This document shows positions 1-13,100 of a stretch of 64,000 bases of DNA, piece by piece. Within the stretch, counting starts at the first letter, position 1; each line of letters begins with the position of its first letter. The notes under the pieces are model-generated. The model had not been told where the DNA came from. It worked only from the letters and a program-made list of their open reading frames with translations, and ran no database searches. Both the position numbers and the translations under genes were made by a program. Source of the DNA: Siphonodentalium dalli (lineage: Eukaryota > Mollusca > Scaphopoda > Gadilida > Siphonodentaliidae); the NCBI GenBank assembly GCA_032622095.1, contig CP136067.1, positions 98,258,707-98,322,706 of the forward strand, in the 5' to 3' direction.

Positions 1-134
1 TTATGGGTAACTTTTCCAGATTTAGTCGGAAATAAGGCCTGTTGCCATTCATCGGAAAGCTCTCATTGAGAGCCTGAAAAGTTACCCATAATTCTTCTGT
101 GGTTAAGGTGTCGATTATTTAGGGCATTACTGTA
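1..134. mobile_element. Mariner-like palindromic MITE (family A), left-truncated by the window
   Basis: Carries the family A right end (TTAGGGCATTACTG followed by TA at 133-134) and the AGCTCTCATTGAGAGC loop. The start lies off the window. Confidence 0.7.
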
Positions 135-791
135 TTAAGCATTCAAGTTCGGCATGGGAAGTAAAGAGATTATAAAATCAAGAGAGAAGGAAGAATAATA
201 GGGAATCAACATTAATATAAAATTTATTCAACAAAAATATAAATTTCTCTTCAACAAGAAATATAAGTCAGATATAAATAAAATAAAATTTAATCTCAGT
301 CAAATTTAACCCTGGGAAGACTAGATATTATCACAGTGAACTTAACACTCAAAGATGTGTATGATGTTGAAGCCCATTCACTCAGTTACAGCATATAAAG
401 AGTGTGCGATAAACAAAACACCATGGAGATTTATTTAGGAGAGTGAGTCACAGTGCCCACTCAACACCAAAATCTTGAGTGGCGAAGATTACCAAGGTGC
501 TAAGGAGCAATCAACATGGTAGTGGCATTTTTAACAAAACCTCACTATATAGGACCATGAATCACCGCGAAACACCATGGATCACCGGTAATCACTGTGA
601 ACCTTCTATATTATGCGACATGAATCACATTGCATAGGTCTACAATTTCCACAAATTGTCATTTTTGTGGTGAACAAAACAAATTAGCAATATTTATAGT
701 TAATACTGTTATAAAATGAATTCTTGGTCAGGATTTCTGTTGTTTCATTTATAGTTTCACTTGTATGATTTGAAATGTTGTGGTTCAGAAA

Positions 792-1004
792 CTTAACCTT
801 TCCATGACTGGAGCTTTCTGAAATTTTGTGAAAACACTGTGCCAATGCATTCTCTTTTATATTGGAGTCTCCCATTGGGAGCCTCACATATATAAGAGAA
901 TGCATCGGCCTAACAATATTTACCTTGACCTTGTAAGACATTGCATTCTGTTATATATGTGAGGCTCCCTGTGAGAGACTCATATATAAGAGAATGCACT
1001 GGCA
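792..1004. mobile_element. Related hairpin MITE fragment (family B')
   Basis: Begins AACCTTTCCATGACTGGAGC and has two TATATAAGAGAATGCA hairpins. It shares the internal module but not the ends of family B. Confidence 0.6.
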
Positions 1005-2229
1005 CATGATCCTCATGATCCATAGTGGGCTTAGTGGGGTCCACCAGGGATTGAGTGTTTTGCTTATCGCACACTCGATCTTTACATACTGTTGATTGCT
1101 AGAAAAATGCAGTGAATTTACAGGCAGTTAATTATAGCTACAGGCAACCATGGGGGTTGAGTGAATCTTCCTCATGCCCCCCTCCACCCCCCCCCCCCCC
1201 CCCCCCCCCCACCCGTTCCAGATTAAAAAGATAAGATTGTGCCACAATAAATCATTTAGTGTAATGTGTGTGATATCATTTCATGTTTGGAAGATAAATT
1301 GCCTGAATATATTGCGGGAAGTTAATCAACTCAAATTCATATTATTACATCAGGGCATGTATACATGAATGGATGTATCCTGTTTACATGACCTATGATA
1401 TTGTACTCAAACGATTAATAGATTGAACACCTTATACGGCTACATATGTGACTAGTTACATCATTGACATGAACCAAGGAAGGATCCATGGCTGTTTTGA
1501 TACCTGTTACAGGTAGGGTACTCAAACTCTGGAGGCCAGAATAGTATTTATTCAAGTTGAATTTTCTCTATTTTCAAGGAAATTTTCTATAATTCAACAA
1601 CGTGCAATGCAAATCATCAATCTGCAGTTTATATAGTCTAATATATAGAGCCTTTATTTGCACATTCAAGTGTACAGTAAGGAATATATTAACATCCCAA
1701 TTTATATAGGCATTATGGCGACATCCTCTTAAAAACAACTGTCCCCAAAATATCTCTGGATTCTTCCCTGCATGAATGGATGTATCATGTTTACATGACC
1801 TATGATATCGTACTCAAACGATTAATAGATTGAACTTGATATACGGCGATATATGTGACTAGTTACATTTTATAACATGAATGGATGTATCATGTTTACA
1901 TATGATCTATAATATCCTACTAAAAATGATTAAGGGGACCCAAGTCACTCGCAGTTGGTAAATGGGCAAAAAATATAAAACATCACTACTAAGAACATGG
2001 AGAAATAGATAAACTTTGTTCTTATATTCATTATTGATAGTTCTCCAATCGCTAATCTTATTATATAAAGTTTAAATATTATAGTCTGAATATGATTTTT
2101 AGAATAATTTGCAAAGCTTTGACCTTTTCCAATGTTTACTGTCAAGTTTTTATTAAACTTTGGTATCTTATAGAACAATTTGGACTTTTAATTATCGATA
2201 ATTCCACTGTAACAGCAATGTTTACTTAA

Positions 2230-2578
2230 CCCTTTACCCAACAGAAGGGCCCTGTGCCAATGCATTCTCTTATATATGCGAGTCGACCATAGACCATATA
2301 AAATTGTTAAAGAATGTAAGAAAAAATGGTAAAAAGTGTTAAAAAAAAGATTTTTTTTAGGCCAATGCATTCTCTTATATATGCGAGGCGACCTATGGTC
2401 GACTCGCATATATAAGAGAATGCATTGGCACAGGGCATAACTGTAACTATCACAATGTGGTCAAGGAGCCGGTTCCAATGATATCCATATTTGTATGGTT
2501 CTGTTGAGACAGACCGAAGATATTTTAGGCTGTTGAAGCTTTATTTGGCCGGTTTTGGCCGTTTTGTTGGGTAAAGGG
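2230..2578. mobile_element. TTAA MITE (piggyBac-like, family B)
   Basis: TTAA at 2226-2229 and 2579-2582. Ends CCCTTTACCCAACA and TGTTGGGTAAAGGG. The interior has inverted modules with TTCTCTTATATATGCGAGTC; part of one module is deleted relative to the copies at 14.6 and 18.1 kb. Confidence 0.8.
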
Positions 2579-2625
2579 TTAACAGTGGTTTTGACATGCA
2601 AAATCTCATTATTGGAGAGTTAATA

Positions 2626-2853
2626 ACCCTTTCATGAAGGGAGCTGCGCTGGTGCAATATTTAAGATCCGGTGGCATCAGTGCATTATCTTATATATGCG
2701 AGTCTCCCATTGGGAGCCTCACATATATAAGAGAATACATTAGCTTACATGGTCAATGTAAATATTGTTATGCCAATGCATTCTCTTATATATGCAATGA
2801 TCCCTATGGGAGATTCCCATGTATAAGAGAATGCACTGGCACAGGATCTTTAA
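2626..2853. mobile_element. Family B' MITE, right end missing
   Basis: Starts AACCCTTTCATGAAGGGAGC and contains the same paired hairpins. It lies just downstream of the family B copy. Confidence 0.6.
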
Positions 2854-3682
2854 TGTTGCACCATCCCATCGTGGAAGCTTAAAAATGACAAATATTATTA
2901 ACACTAGACTAGAATGTTTTGTATCTTTTCGTTTATTGATGAATTGCAAATTAAAGATAAAGATATCTCTTCCCCAAACTTTCTAAAATGAGTCAGTCAT
3001 ACACAATAATAATGGTGAGTCAAAGAGACTATGCAGTCAACATGACCTTCTGTGACTAGAAAATATTTGTTTCCATGAATGGGAATGGGGGGGCAGGGGT
3101 AATACCGTTCAGCGGTGGCGTGTAGAATGGGGGGTGCCATACTGTATTTACTTTTCAGCAGTGGCGTGTAAAATGGGGGCGGGGGTACTATCTTTACTAT
3201 TCAGCGGTGGCGTGTATAAGTTTATTGAATAAACACCTACATTTTTAAATACTTTTAGAAGTGATATGTGTAAAGCCCCATGGTTCTCATGTGTTTTTAG
3301 CATCGCCATATTCACCCTCTGGGAACCTCATTTTTCTTAGGTCTCAACTGCTATGGGAGACCTAGGATCAGATTGAAATTCGCCAGTTCAAGTTGGCAAT
3401 GTTCACCAATTAGTCACTTCGATTATGTAATTTATCATCTGCCAATTAGGGGATATAGAAATTTAACAGAAGGAAAAAGTAACTAAAAACAATGTTAATT
3501 TGAGACTATAGATACTAATTCCCAGAAGATGAGGCCTAAGCAGAATGAGGTTTCCAGAGGATGAATTTGGTTATGCTAGCCATTTGTGCGGGGTAGAATC
3601 ATTAAATTCACCCTCTAGGGACCTCATTTTGCAAATGCCAGACACACTATTTCCAGGCTTGCATCTTTAACCCTATGAGTTA

Positions 3683-3895
3683 CAGTAATGCCCTAAATAA
3701 TCGACTCCTTAACCACAGCAGAATTATGGGTAATTGTTCAGGATTTAGTCGGAAATATGGCTTGTTGCCATTCATCGGAAAGCTCTCGGTGAGAGCTTTC
3801 CGATGAATGGCAACAAGCCATATTTCCGACTAAATCCTGAAAAATTACGCATAATTCTGCTGTTGTTAAGGAGTCAATTATTTATGGCATTACTG
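3683..3895. mobile_element. Mariner-like palindromic MITE (family A)
   Basis: A 213-bp near-perfect foldback. It begins CAGTAATGCCCTAAATAATC and ends with the inverse, flanked by TA on both sides (3681-3682, 3896-3897), so a TA target duplication is likely. It lies in the probable ODAD4 3' flank or UTR. Confidence 0.82.
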
Positions 3896-4055
3896 TACAT
3901 TGATATCGATCGATCCCTCTATTCAGGTTGGTGAGAACGCTGATTTACCAACTAGGAGATAAAGTCTGAAGATGGTCTGGATGATTGTTTCGATCATGAT
4001 TAAATGCATTTGATCTGGAGGCTGTTCTAATACATTCAACATGACGATTATTGAC

Positions 4056-4183
4056 TTATGCTTCGGCATTGTGTTCGGGGGAACGTTGTTCCACATTCCC
4101 GTCTGCTGGTGGTTGATCTTCCCTCCTTGGTGATGCACTATGCCTTTCTGAGTTTGCCGTCTCAGCAGTTGCTGTGGTGTCTC
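4056..4183 (-). CDS. ODAD4: ODAD4 exon 12 (C-terminus and stop)
   Basis: Frame fixed by phase from exon 11: G|DTTATAETANSERHSASPRR, then EDQPPADGNVEQRSPEHNAE, A and TAA at 4058-4056. Acceptor TTTTATTTTGAAG has a good pyrimidine tract. The composition (hydrophilic, Pro/Glu/Asn) continues that of exon 11. The tail is not conserved in the family, so this exon is assigned by splice signals and composition rather than homology. A possible AATAAA on this strand is at 3226-3221; it would put MITE 3683-3895 inside the 3' UTR. Confidence 0.72.
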
Positions 4184-7100
4184 CTTCAAAATAAAACAAA
4201 ATTGTTTCTATTTGGAAAAACAATGTGCATTGAACAACTGATTAAATTACAAATATTTATAAATTAATTGTCACCTTTAATGTTATATTGGCAATCATAT
4301 GAGAAATACCACAACAGAGTTCACAAAACACATCATCAATTTTAAACAGGCCTGAGTATGTGGTGCCTGATATTTGTAGAATGAGGTCCCCAGAGGGTGA
4401 ATTTAGTGACGCTATCCCGCACAGCAGGCCAGCATCACCAAATTTATCCTCTGGGGATCTAATTCTGCATGACCTCATCTGCTATGGGAGACCTGTATAA
4501 AACTCAGATTGAAGTTCCAAAATGGTGAATATTGTGATGTACACCCATTGGGAACCTTATGATTATGCAATGTGTTGTTTGCCAATTTGGGGATATAGAG
4601 AAACTAAACTAAAAAAGAAACAGAATCTAAGTTTCTCTAGAAAATTGATAATAAAGAAACTTTCCAGAGAAGATGAGGCCTAAGCAGAATGAGGCACCCT
4701 CTGGGGAACTCATTCTGCAAATGACAGGTACCTTATTCTCGGGCCTGGTTTTAAATGTATACTAATGTTTGTTGAAATTATTAGACCAAAAAAAATTAAA
4801 CAACAGGTTAGGAGTCATAAAAAATGATAGGAGTCATAAAAAATTAGTGTTGGTAGGTTCAATGAAAATTAATTTTTTTTATTTTACATTTTTACAGACA
4901 CACTATTTGCAGGCTTGTATATTACGAAACGCTTGTGTGTGTTTATGCCTTTTTTTAATAAATAAAATGGTAGTGATGTCTTGCCTCTTGGCTCACTCGG
5001 GTCGGATGGAAAATAAAGCCATATTAAATTTTTGTTCAGGTTCGTTAACCATTCCGTGACTGGAGCTTCCTGAAATTCTATGAAAACCGATTATTTCAAT
5101 ATTATTTATAAACATACCTTTAGCTGAATGAGTGGACTCAGCTCTACCGGGTTCCGATCCACTCGTGTTGTTGTTGTTGCTATTGTTATCTACTGTTAAC
5201 TTATTAGATTCCGACCGACTCGTATTGTTGTTGCTAGTAGATACTGGTTCCTTGTCATCTGCACTGGCGGTGTTGTTGCTATTTTGGTTGGATTCTTCTG
5301 GTGATTGGTGCCCACTATTTCGTCCAGACTCCTCCCCCGACCTAGTTCCCGCTCGACTGCAGCTGCTTGTTTCTCTCTCTTGCTTTAATCTCTCGACGAT
5401 TTTAGCATTCACGTCCTCGATAGCTTTCTGGATCGCACTCTCGGCATTCTTATCACCTGAAAATTGGAATTTGAGCTTAGAGTTATCCAAGCCTGTCATT
5501 TGCAGAATGAGGTTCCCAGAGGGTGAATTTAGTGATTCTATCCTGCACAGTAGTTATCATCTTATGATTGTCCCAATGGGACTAAGGATACCCCCCCCCC
5601 CCCCCCCCCCCGTGTTTTTAAAATACTAAAATGTTTCACATGTCAGTAAACATTTAGTTAATATAATAAAGTAACAGTTCCCATTGCAGGTGCACAACCC
5701 TAACCCTAATCTTAAACCTATTGACCGAAAAATGTAGGAATAAAAGCTCGGACAAATTATGCATGTTGCAAAAAAAATTCTAAGTCGAAAAAGGGGGATA
5801 ACTCCAACAAAAAATGTCGGACAGATGTCATAATCGCAGGCGCACAGGTTCCCATGCTAGTAAATATCTTTTTTTTAAATTGACCTAAAAATGTAGCAAT
5901 AAAAGCTCGGACAAAATTATACATGTTGTCAAAAGTCGAAAAAGGGGGGATAACTCCACCAAAAAAAGTGCGACAGACTTCATAATCGCAGGTGGACAGG
6001 TTCCCATGGTGGTTGATGTCTGTGCCAAGTTTCACAGAAAATGATCAAAAAATGACTGAGCAAAACACCAGACAAATTTGTGTCCACGGACGGACGGACA
6101 GATGATGGACTGACGAGCTAATTTCAGTATACCCCCCCCCCCCCCCCCAACAACTTCGTTGCAGTGGGGTATAATAAAATTGATGTTCTGTTTCTCAGAC
6201 ACCTAGCTTGCCTCCAGTGTGACGGGAATGCGAAACAAAATACAAAGTGGCTAAACAAATATGCTGCTGACTAAAAATATGGCTACAGGCATTGTCCGTG
6301 TCGATCGTGGACTGACAAATGACAAAAGAACATTCATGAGTCTCAGCGGCGTCAGTAAACACTCCACTTGCTAATTAGTGTGGCTTCCGTTAGCGGACAG
6401 TGATGACTGGGACAATGAGACTTGTGCCTATTATAGCAACCACCAAGGGTGCTTATACCTAAGGCAGGTGAATGAAGTCATATAATTTTTTCTATATCCA
6501 TCAGTGATTTTTCAAGATAGCGGGTATAGATTTTGGAGAAATTGTCACGTGACTTCCGGTTAGCAACTGTGTGGAGATTGCAAAAAACGCGGAATTGGAA
6601 ATGAAGCATCGCGATAAAAATGAAAGTAACTACTTCACAACTTACGAAAAATTCACGTGTGATTTAAGTCTATTAATTTCATTTAGACAAATTTCGTTGG
6701 TCAGCTTAATGAAATATGAAGAAGTCATGACGATAATCCAGACAAGATTTTACAATCCACGACATGTCTTGTCAATTTGGCATGTCATCTCCGTCATGAC
6801 CACTGCATGATGTTACATAAATTATTCTTAGCGTTATGTCGCTGAAATAGGCAAATTTGAGACACATCATGTGTGGTTGCTCCACTACGTGTTACGTATG
6901 ATTCATATTAAATCAGTATAGGCTAGAGGAAATTAGTTTGAATAGCCCAACACATTCAGGGTTTGTTTAACTAATTTGGAAGTGTGGATACCACATTTGA
7001 ACAATCTCATGAAAATATCAATTGAAGGGCCTCCATTCAGAAAGTGTAAGGATGAACTCGCGTAGGTTTTCAACAATGTTTGAATTTTGAAGTTATTGTT

Positions 7101-10100
7101 AATTTGTTGATGTTATATAAGTGCTGATAATTTTGAGTGAATACATAGAGGATATCCACACTTTTTCAGTCGATATGGGTTATATCTCATGAGTGATGAC
7201 AAAACGTTGAATTTCCACGAGTGGCTTTAGCCACGAGTGGAAATTCAAATGTTTTGTCATCACGAATGAGATTTAACCCATATCCACTGAAAAAGTGTGG
7301 ATATTCTGTTCATTATATACTTTAGTTACTTGCATATGGCCCCAATGAATGTCAATACATCAGAAATTTCAAGCTGATATCACTCACTAGTGGGATATCA
7401 CTTATATCTCACTGCTAAAACCTTATAATTCATGGGCAAGTATATAATAAATATTTATATCGTATTATATCGTGTGCTAATTTATCCCACAGCATGTAGC
7501 TAAACTTTTTCAAAAGTGTCTAAATGAATTGCATAAGAGGCTAAAAAATGGCTATAAAGAATTTTGGTCCTGGGCGAACACTGCTTGCCTCCTCATAAAA
7601 ATATGCCCCCCAAGGAGCTTTTTATGGCCCACCAAAATTTAAAAATTAAATCATCTCGCTGATTTATTTCAAATTGTATTTGATATTTGCCATTTTACTT
7701 TCTGAAAATATTGAATGTACTATTAGGAGCCTCGCATATATAAGAGAATACACTCAGTGGCTTACAAGGTAAGGTAAATATTGTTAGGCCAATGTATTCT
7801 CTTATATATTCGAAGCTTCCTATGGGAGACTCGCATATATAAGAGAATGCACTGGCACAGGTTTTTCGCAAAATTTCAGGAAGCTCCAGTCATGAAAGGG
7901 TAAAATTGTATGTACTTGGGTACCTTAGAACAACAGACTATAACATTTAAATTGCATTAACACTTTTACCAATAGAAAGTAAATTTTTAATCCAACAATG
8001 TTTAAGAAAAAATTGGGAGTAAACGTATAAAAACCAGGCCTGCTGGGATTTTGGTCAAAACAAGTGGCAATAAAAACTGCCTGTTGGGTAATTTTTCCGC
8101 TAAAGAATAAACATATAAAACTGCCTGCTTGTCCATTTTGAAGAAAAAAAGCAAAAAAAGTGTCGAGAAAGATAACTAACTTTGTGTGGCCTAAACTAGA
8201 CCTTGTCCCTTTAGCCCTTTCTATACTAAATTCTCAAAATTTGCTTATTATGATATTTTAGGATTGGATTTAGTGTATGTTTTACAGTGTCTACAAGAGG
8301 TCGCAATGCTCGTGCTGGCCGGCATACCTCGAAATTGATTGATTGATTGTTTATTGGTGATATAATGAATACTTATGTTTATGACAATTATAATACAAAT
8401 TCAATCATTGGCAGGTAGGAACCCAAATACTGAAGTGACCATCCGGAAACCCCAAAATCAGCTAAGTTCTAAGTCGAACAAGTTGAATATTGTTGTCATT
8501 CATAGCAGGCAACTAGAATACCAAAAAATTATTCAGTTATGTTCTATAAGTCTTAAAATCACGAAAAGCAACTTGAATACCAAAAAAAAAGCTTAATTAA
8601 TTGGCCAGACACGGACAAATGTCCGACGATGGATTTGCAAATTTATGGGTTGTCCGGCTCTGGTTTGAAACTGTCGGACATAATATCCGGTGGAAATATT
8701 GACGTATTTTTAAGGAAAATATCACTGGTAAATTGATATATTGCAAAATAAATGGTAATAGTGTGCCATTATATTAAATTTATTCTATTGTCGAGCAGTT
8801 TTTAATTATTTGTTTTGCTGAAATGTGGGTTTTCCCCCGATGTATGATTGTTAGATGTCTACAAAATATCGGAATGGAAAAATTACGGAACTGCTGCTTG
8901 AGTGACGGCATGGACGACAGTAGTATGTACTGTATGTTATAAATACAGGTATGTTTATTATGGACAAAGTTCATCAGTATATTAACAAGAGGTGTGCACT
9001 CGCGTGCTAGCATACCCCCACCGTCGCAAATTCAACCCGCATTATCCGTAAACCCAACAAAAAAGATTTTTAACTTTAAAGAAAAATTTGGATTAATAAT
9101 ATCCATATGGTGTCGCAAGAAGTGTGTACAGAAAAAAATCACCAAAAAAAAATCCCAAAATTTTCTAAGTCAAAATAAGTCGAAAATGAAGTGTAATGTT
9201 AGGAAAAACAGTCCGAGCCAACCCTAAGCCGCATCATGTAGAGAGGGTGTTGTGAGAAGCATGTATACCACAAATTATTGAAATTGGTTCATATTTGTTA
9301 AAGTTATTCAGTCGGACAGAATTTTCTAAGTCAAAATAAGTCGAAAAGTAAGGTGTAACTTAAAAAAAGAAAGTCGGACCGCACCGCAATTAGCATCATG
9401 CGGTCCTAAGGAGATTGCATACAAAAAATTATTGAAATCGGTTCTAATTGTTTGAGTTGTGAGGTCGGACGGACAGACACACGGAGGGAGAAAGTGTGGC
9501 GAACAGACGCAGTCAAAAAGTGTGACGGACAGACGCAGTCAATCCAGTATACCCACCATTTTCTTCGAGAGTGGGGGTATTATTATGTAATGTTATACCT
9601 CATTGCACATGAGTGATGTGATATATAAATGTGTTGGTCAAACTGCACTCCAATTTAGGTATTCCAAATTTTTGATAGGTAGTCATTAATCCCTTTTCCT
9701 GCTTTCCGCCCCGAATTAAAAAATTAATTTTCTTCAATAAAAAAAAGCATAAATAGACGCTCCAAACACCCATGGCCCTTGTACACTATGTGCAAAAACT
9801 GTATCTAGTTGGATATGACATGACCTTGTCATTTATAATGCATCAGAGGAACATAAATAGGGGAATAATACACTTCAGACAAATAATTATTACTTTTACT
9901 TGGCATTATTTCGGGTGATAAAAAAGACATTTCAGGCATACTTTTGAAATGTCAGACCATGTCCATTTGGTGTCTGACAAAATGTCAGAAATTCAAATAA
10001 AAATTATTTTAAGGCTTGACCAAAAATTATTGAAATTGGTTCATATTTGTTGAAGTTATCGAGCAAGCCAGACTTACAACTTGTATTCCAAAAATCATTG

Positions 10101-13100
10101 AAATCGGGTAATATTAGTTTGAATTATCAAGCAGGACAGACACACGAACACACGAACAGATGGACACGGTCAATCCAGTATACCGCCCATTCACTTCGAG
10201 AGTGAGGTTATAATATATGTTGACCCAGTGTGAATAATTAACTAACCTTGTATCTTGGCAAGATCCAGTGATTTCTCAAATGACCCCAAAGCAGCACTAT
10301 AGTCCTCCATCTTAACTGTGAACAATAATGACACATGTGTAACCATTATGTAGTCAAAGATTTGACAAGTGCAACAACATATAAAATTTACCTTATAAAA
10401 GTTTGGCAAAATGTGAGATATTCAATTTATATTTATATTTTGAGGGACAATGATAATTTGTAAAAAAAAAATTACAGCTTGACGTTTATAAGCTAGCTAT
10501 TATGTTACGTTTATGAATCATTAGATATCACTTTTTAGTCATGTTGGTGCTGTTGAATTAGAATTTCCTAAAAAAACAATATATTTATTTGGTTTTCATA
10601 ATTAGAACCCTGAATACATCTGATGGTCTACATCTTCCCAGAAAGTTTTTATGTAGTTTCCTGGGTATAAAAAATAAATATGATTCGAGGACACCTGTCT
10701 GGAAAAGTTTTAAAACAGACATCTGCGCGAAAACGTTTGGCGCGGATCAAAAGTGTACCAAGATGGGGAACTCTATCTTGTGAGCACCCTCAATCATGGC
10801 AAATTCCATTTCAACTATACATTTCACCACAATCAAAATAAAGTTTAATAAACCAATTTATTATGCCACCAAATCTTCAGTTCTATCTGTATTTTATTCA
10901 CAAAATAGATATTTGTAGTCTTGAGATCAGGATTTATAAAAATTATATTGTTGTTGCAATTGTGGCCTGGAAGAGATAGACGATCTTTAATAGATTCTCA
11001 CCTTCTGACTGAGCCATGAGAACGGAGGCCTGTAGACACCACATGACGTCGTCTGCCTCCTCGGCTGCGCACAGCGATTGCTCCCCGCACCCCAATGCTT
11101 CACTGAAGTCGTTGAGCTCCAGATAGCATCGTCCGATTTCGTGATGTAACCAGGTACTCTCAAGCATTGACTTACTTAAAGGTAACTTCTTCTCCCAGCT
11201 AAAATAGAGATAAGACATAAATTGTGAACATTCATATTCATAGGACCACCCTATCTCATGATGTAACCACGTACCATCAAGCATTGACTTACTTAAAGGT
11301 AACTTCTTCTCCCAGCTAAGATAGAGATAGACATAAATTGTGAACATTTATATTCATAGGACCACCCTATCTCATGATGTAACCACGTACCATCAAGCAT
11401 TGACTTACTTAAAGGTAACTTCTTCTCCCAGCTAAGATAGAGATAGACATAAATTGTGAACATTCATATTCATAGGACCACCCTATCTCATGATGTAACC
11501 ACCTACCATCAAGCATTGACTTACTTAAAGGTAACTTCTTCTCCCAGCTAAGATAGAGATAGACATAAATTGTGAACATTCATATTCATAGGACCACCCT
11601 ATCTCATGATGTAACCACGTACCATCAAGCATTGACTTACTTAAAGGTAACTTCTCCCAGCTAAGATAGAGATAGACATAAATTGTGAACATTCATATTC
11701 ATAGGACCACCCTATCTCATGATGTAACCACGTACCATCAAGCGATCACTTAGTTAAAGGTAACTTCTTCTCCCAGCTAAGATAGAGATAGACATAAATT
11801 GTGAACATTCATATTCATAGGACCACCCTATCTCATGATGTAACCACGTACCATCAAGCATTGACTTACTTAAAGGTAACTTCTTCTCCCAGCTAAGATA
11901 GAGATAGACATAAATTGTGAACATTCATATTCATAGGACCACCCTATCTCATGATGTAACCACGTACCATCAAGCATTGACTTACTTAAAGGTAACTTCT
12001 TCTCCCAGCTAAGATAGAGATAGACATAAATTGTGAACATTCATATTCATAGGACCACCCTATCTCATGATGTAACCACGTACCATCAAGCATTGACTTA
12101 CTTAAAGGTAACTTCTTCTCCCAGCTAAGATAGAGATAGACATAAATTGTGAACATTCATATTCATAGGACCACCCTATCTCATGATGTAACCACGTACC
12201 ATCAAGCGATCACTTAGTTAAAGGTAACTTCTTCTCCCAGTCAGCCTAGAATTTTCAAGGTTGTAGAAGTCACTTCTCCACATTTGCTTACTGGTATTAG
12301 GTTGAAGTGTACTAGCTAGCTGTTATCAGGGAGAAGTCATAATGGCTCAAAGTTCAATGGATACCCTAACATCACCATTCTATGATACATAATTATTATA
12401 CAAATCCCATTTATAAAACTATTGAAATGAGTAATTACACCATTATTTAGTGTTGAAACGATTAGTGGTTTTGAGGAATCGACTAGTCGCCAGAGGGAAT
12501 CGACTACTAGTCGACTAGTCGGACCCCTTCCGAAACTTACCGTTTTGTGCTCATATACGTATATAATTTGCCGTTTGTTTTGAGTACCAGTAACCAACTT
12601 TGCATTTTCGAACGCAAAGCAAGACGTGATTTAACACTATTTGCCGTGATTATTTGGCTTAATATCACTGAAGGTTAATAGGTTATTAATTTATCCCAGG
12701 TATATGTTTTATGACAAACAAATTACCATCCAGTTGATGTATGTATCTTAACGGTGGTGACATCACCTGATCGATCACGGAAACGCTACGGATTATGGAG
12801 TGGAAGCGCGTGCAACAATCGGAAACCGGTGCATTATTCTATGTTTTGTGTGAAAATGTTCCTTTAAAATTGATATGGTATCGTTGGTATGGTCTACCGG
12901 GCCGTACCGGTTCTTACATACAATCGAACATCGTTGTTTTCGAACTTGCCCAGTGTGCTTGTCACCGATTGACTTCACAAACGGGCGTACATGAAGAAAT
13001 GGAAGATATTTTGAGAAACGAACTTCATCTCCGACAGTCAAACAAAAGTTACAAAATAAATGTTATAACAGCTGTAGTGCGTACAAGCCTTTTATGCTCG

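Larger units (their letters stand above)
3536..5565. mobile_element. Cluster of family C MITE fragments around ODAD4 exons 11-12
   Basis: Fragments at about 3536-3660, 4373-4486, 4670-4745 and 5497-5560, each with GAGG(T/C)(C/T)CCCAGAGGGTGAA or its inverse. Exon sequences 4056-4183 and 5118-5456 lie between them and are not part of the repeat. Confidence 0.65.

Noticed and set aside
3923-4189. 88-codon minus-strand ORF beginning MKETPQQLLRR
   Set aside because: Overlaps ODAD4 exon 12 in a different frame. Phase from exon 11 selects the frame ending HNAEA-stop, and the start Met lies in the acceptor.
5132-5629. 165-codon plus-strand Leu-rich ORF
   Set aside because: Antisense shadow of the Asn/Ser-rich ODAD4 exon 11, extended through a poly-C run.
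5690-5715. Telomere-like AACCCTAACCCTAA
   Set aside because: Only two units inside a dispersed repeat; not a telomere or a convincing interstitial telomeric array.
11146-12243. CRISPR-like regular repeat spacing
   Set aside because: Units are directly contiguous without variable spacers, and the DNA is eukaryotic intron.
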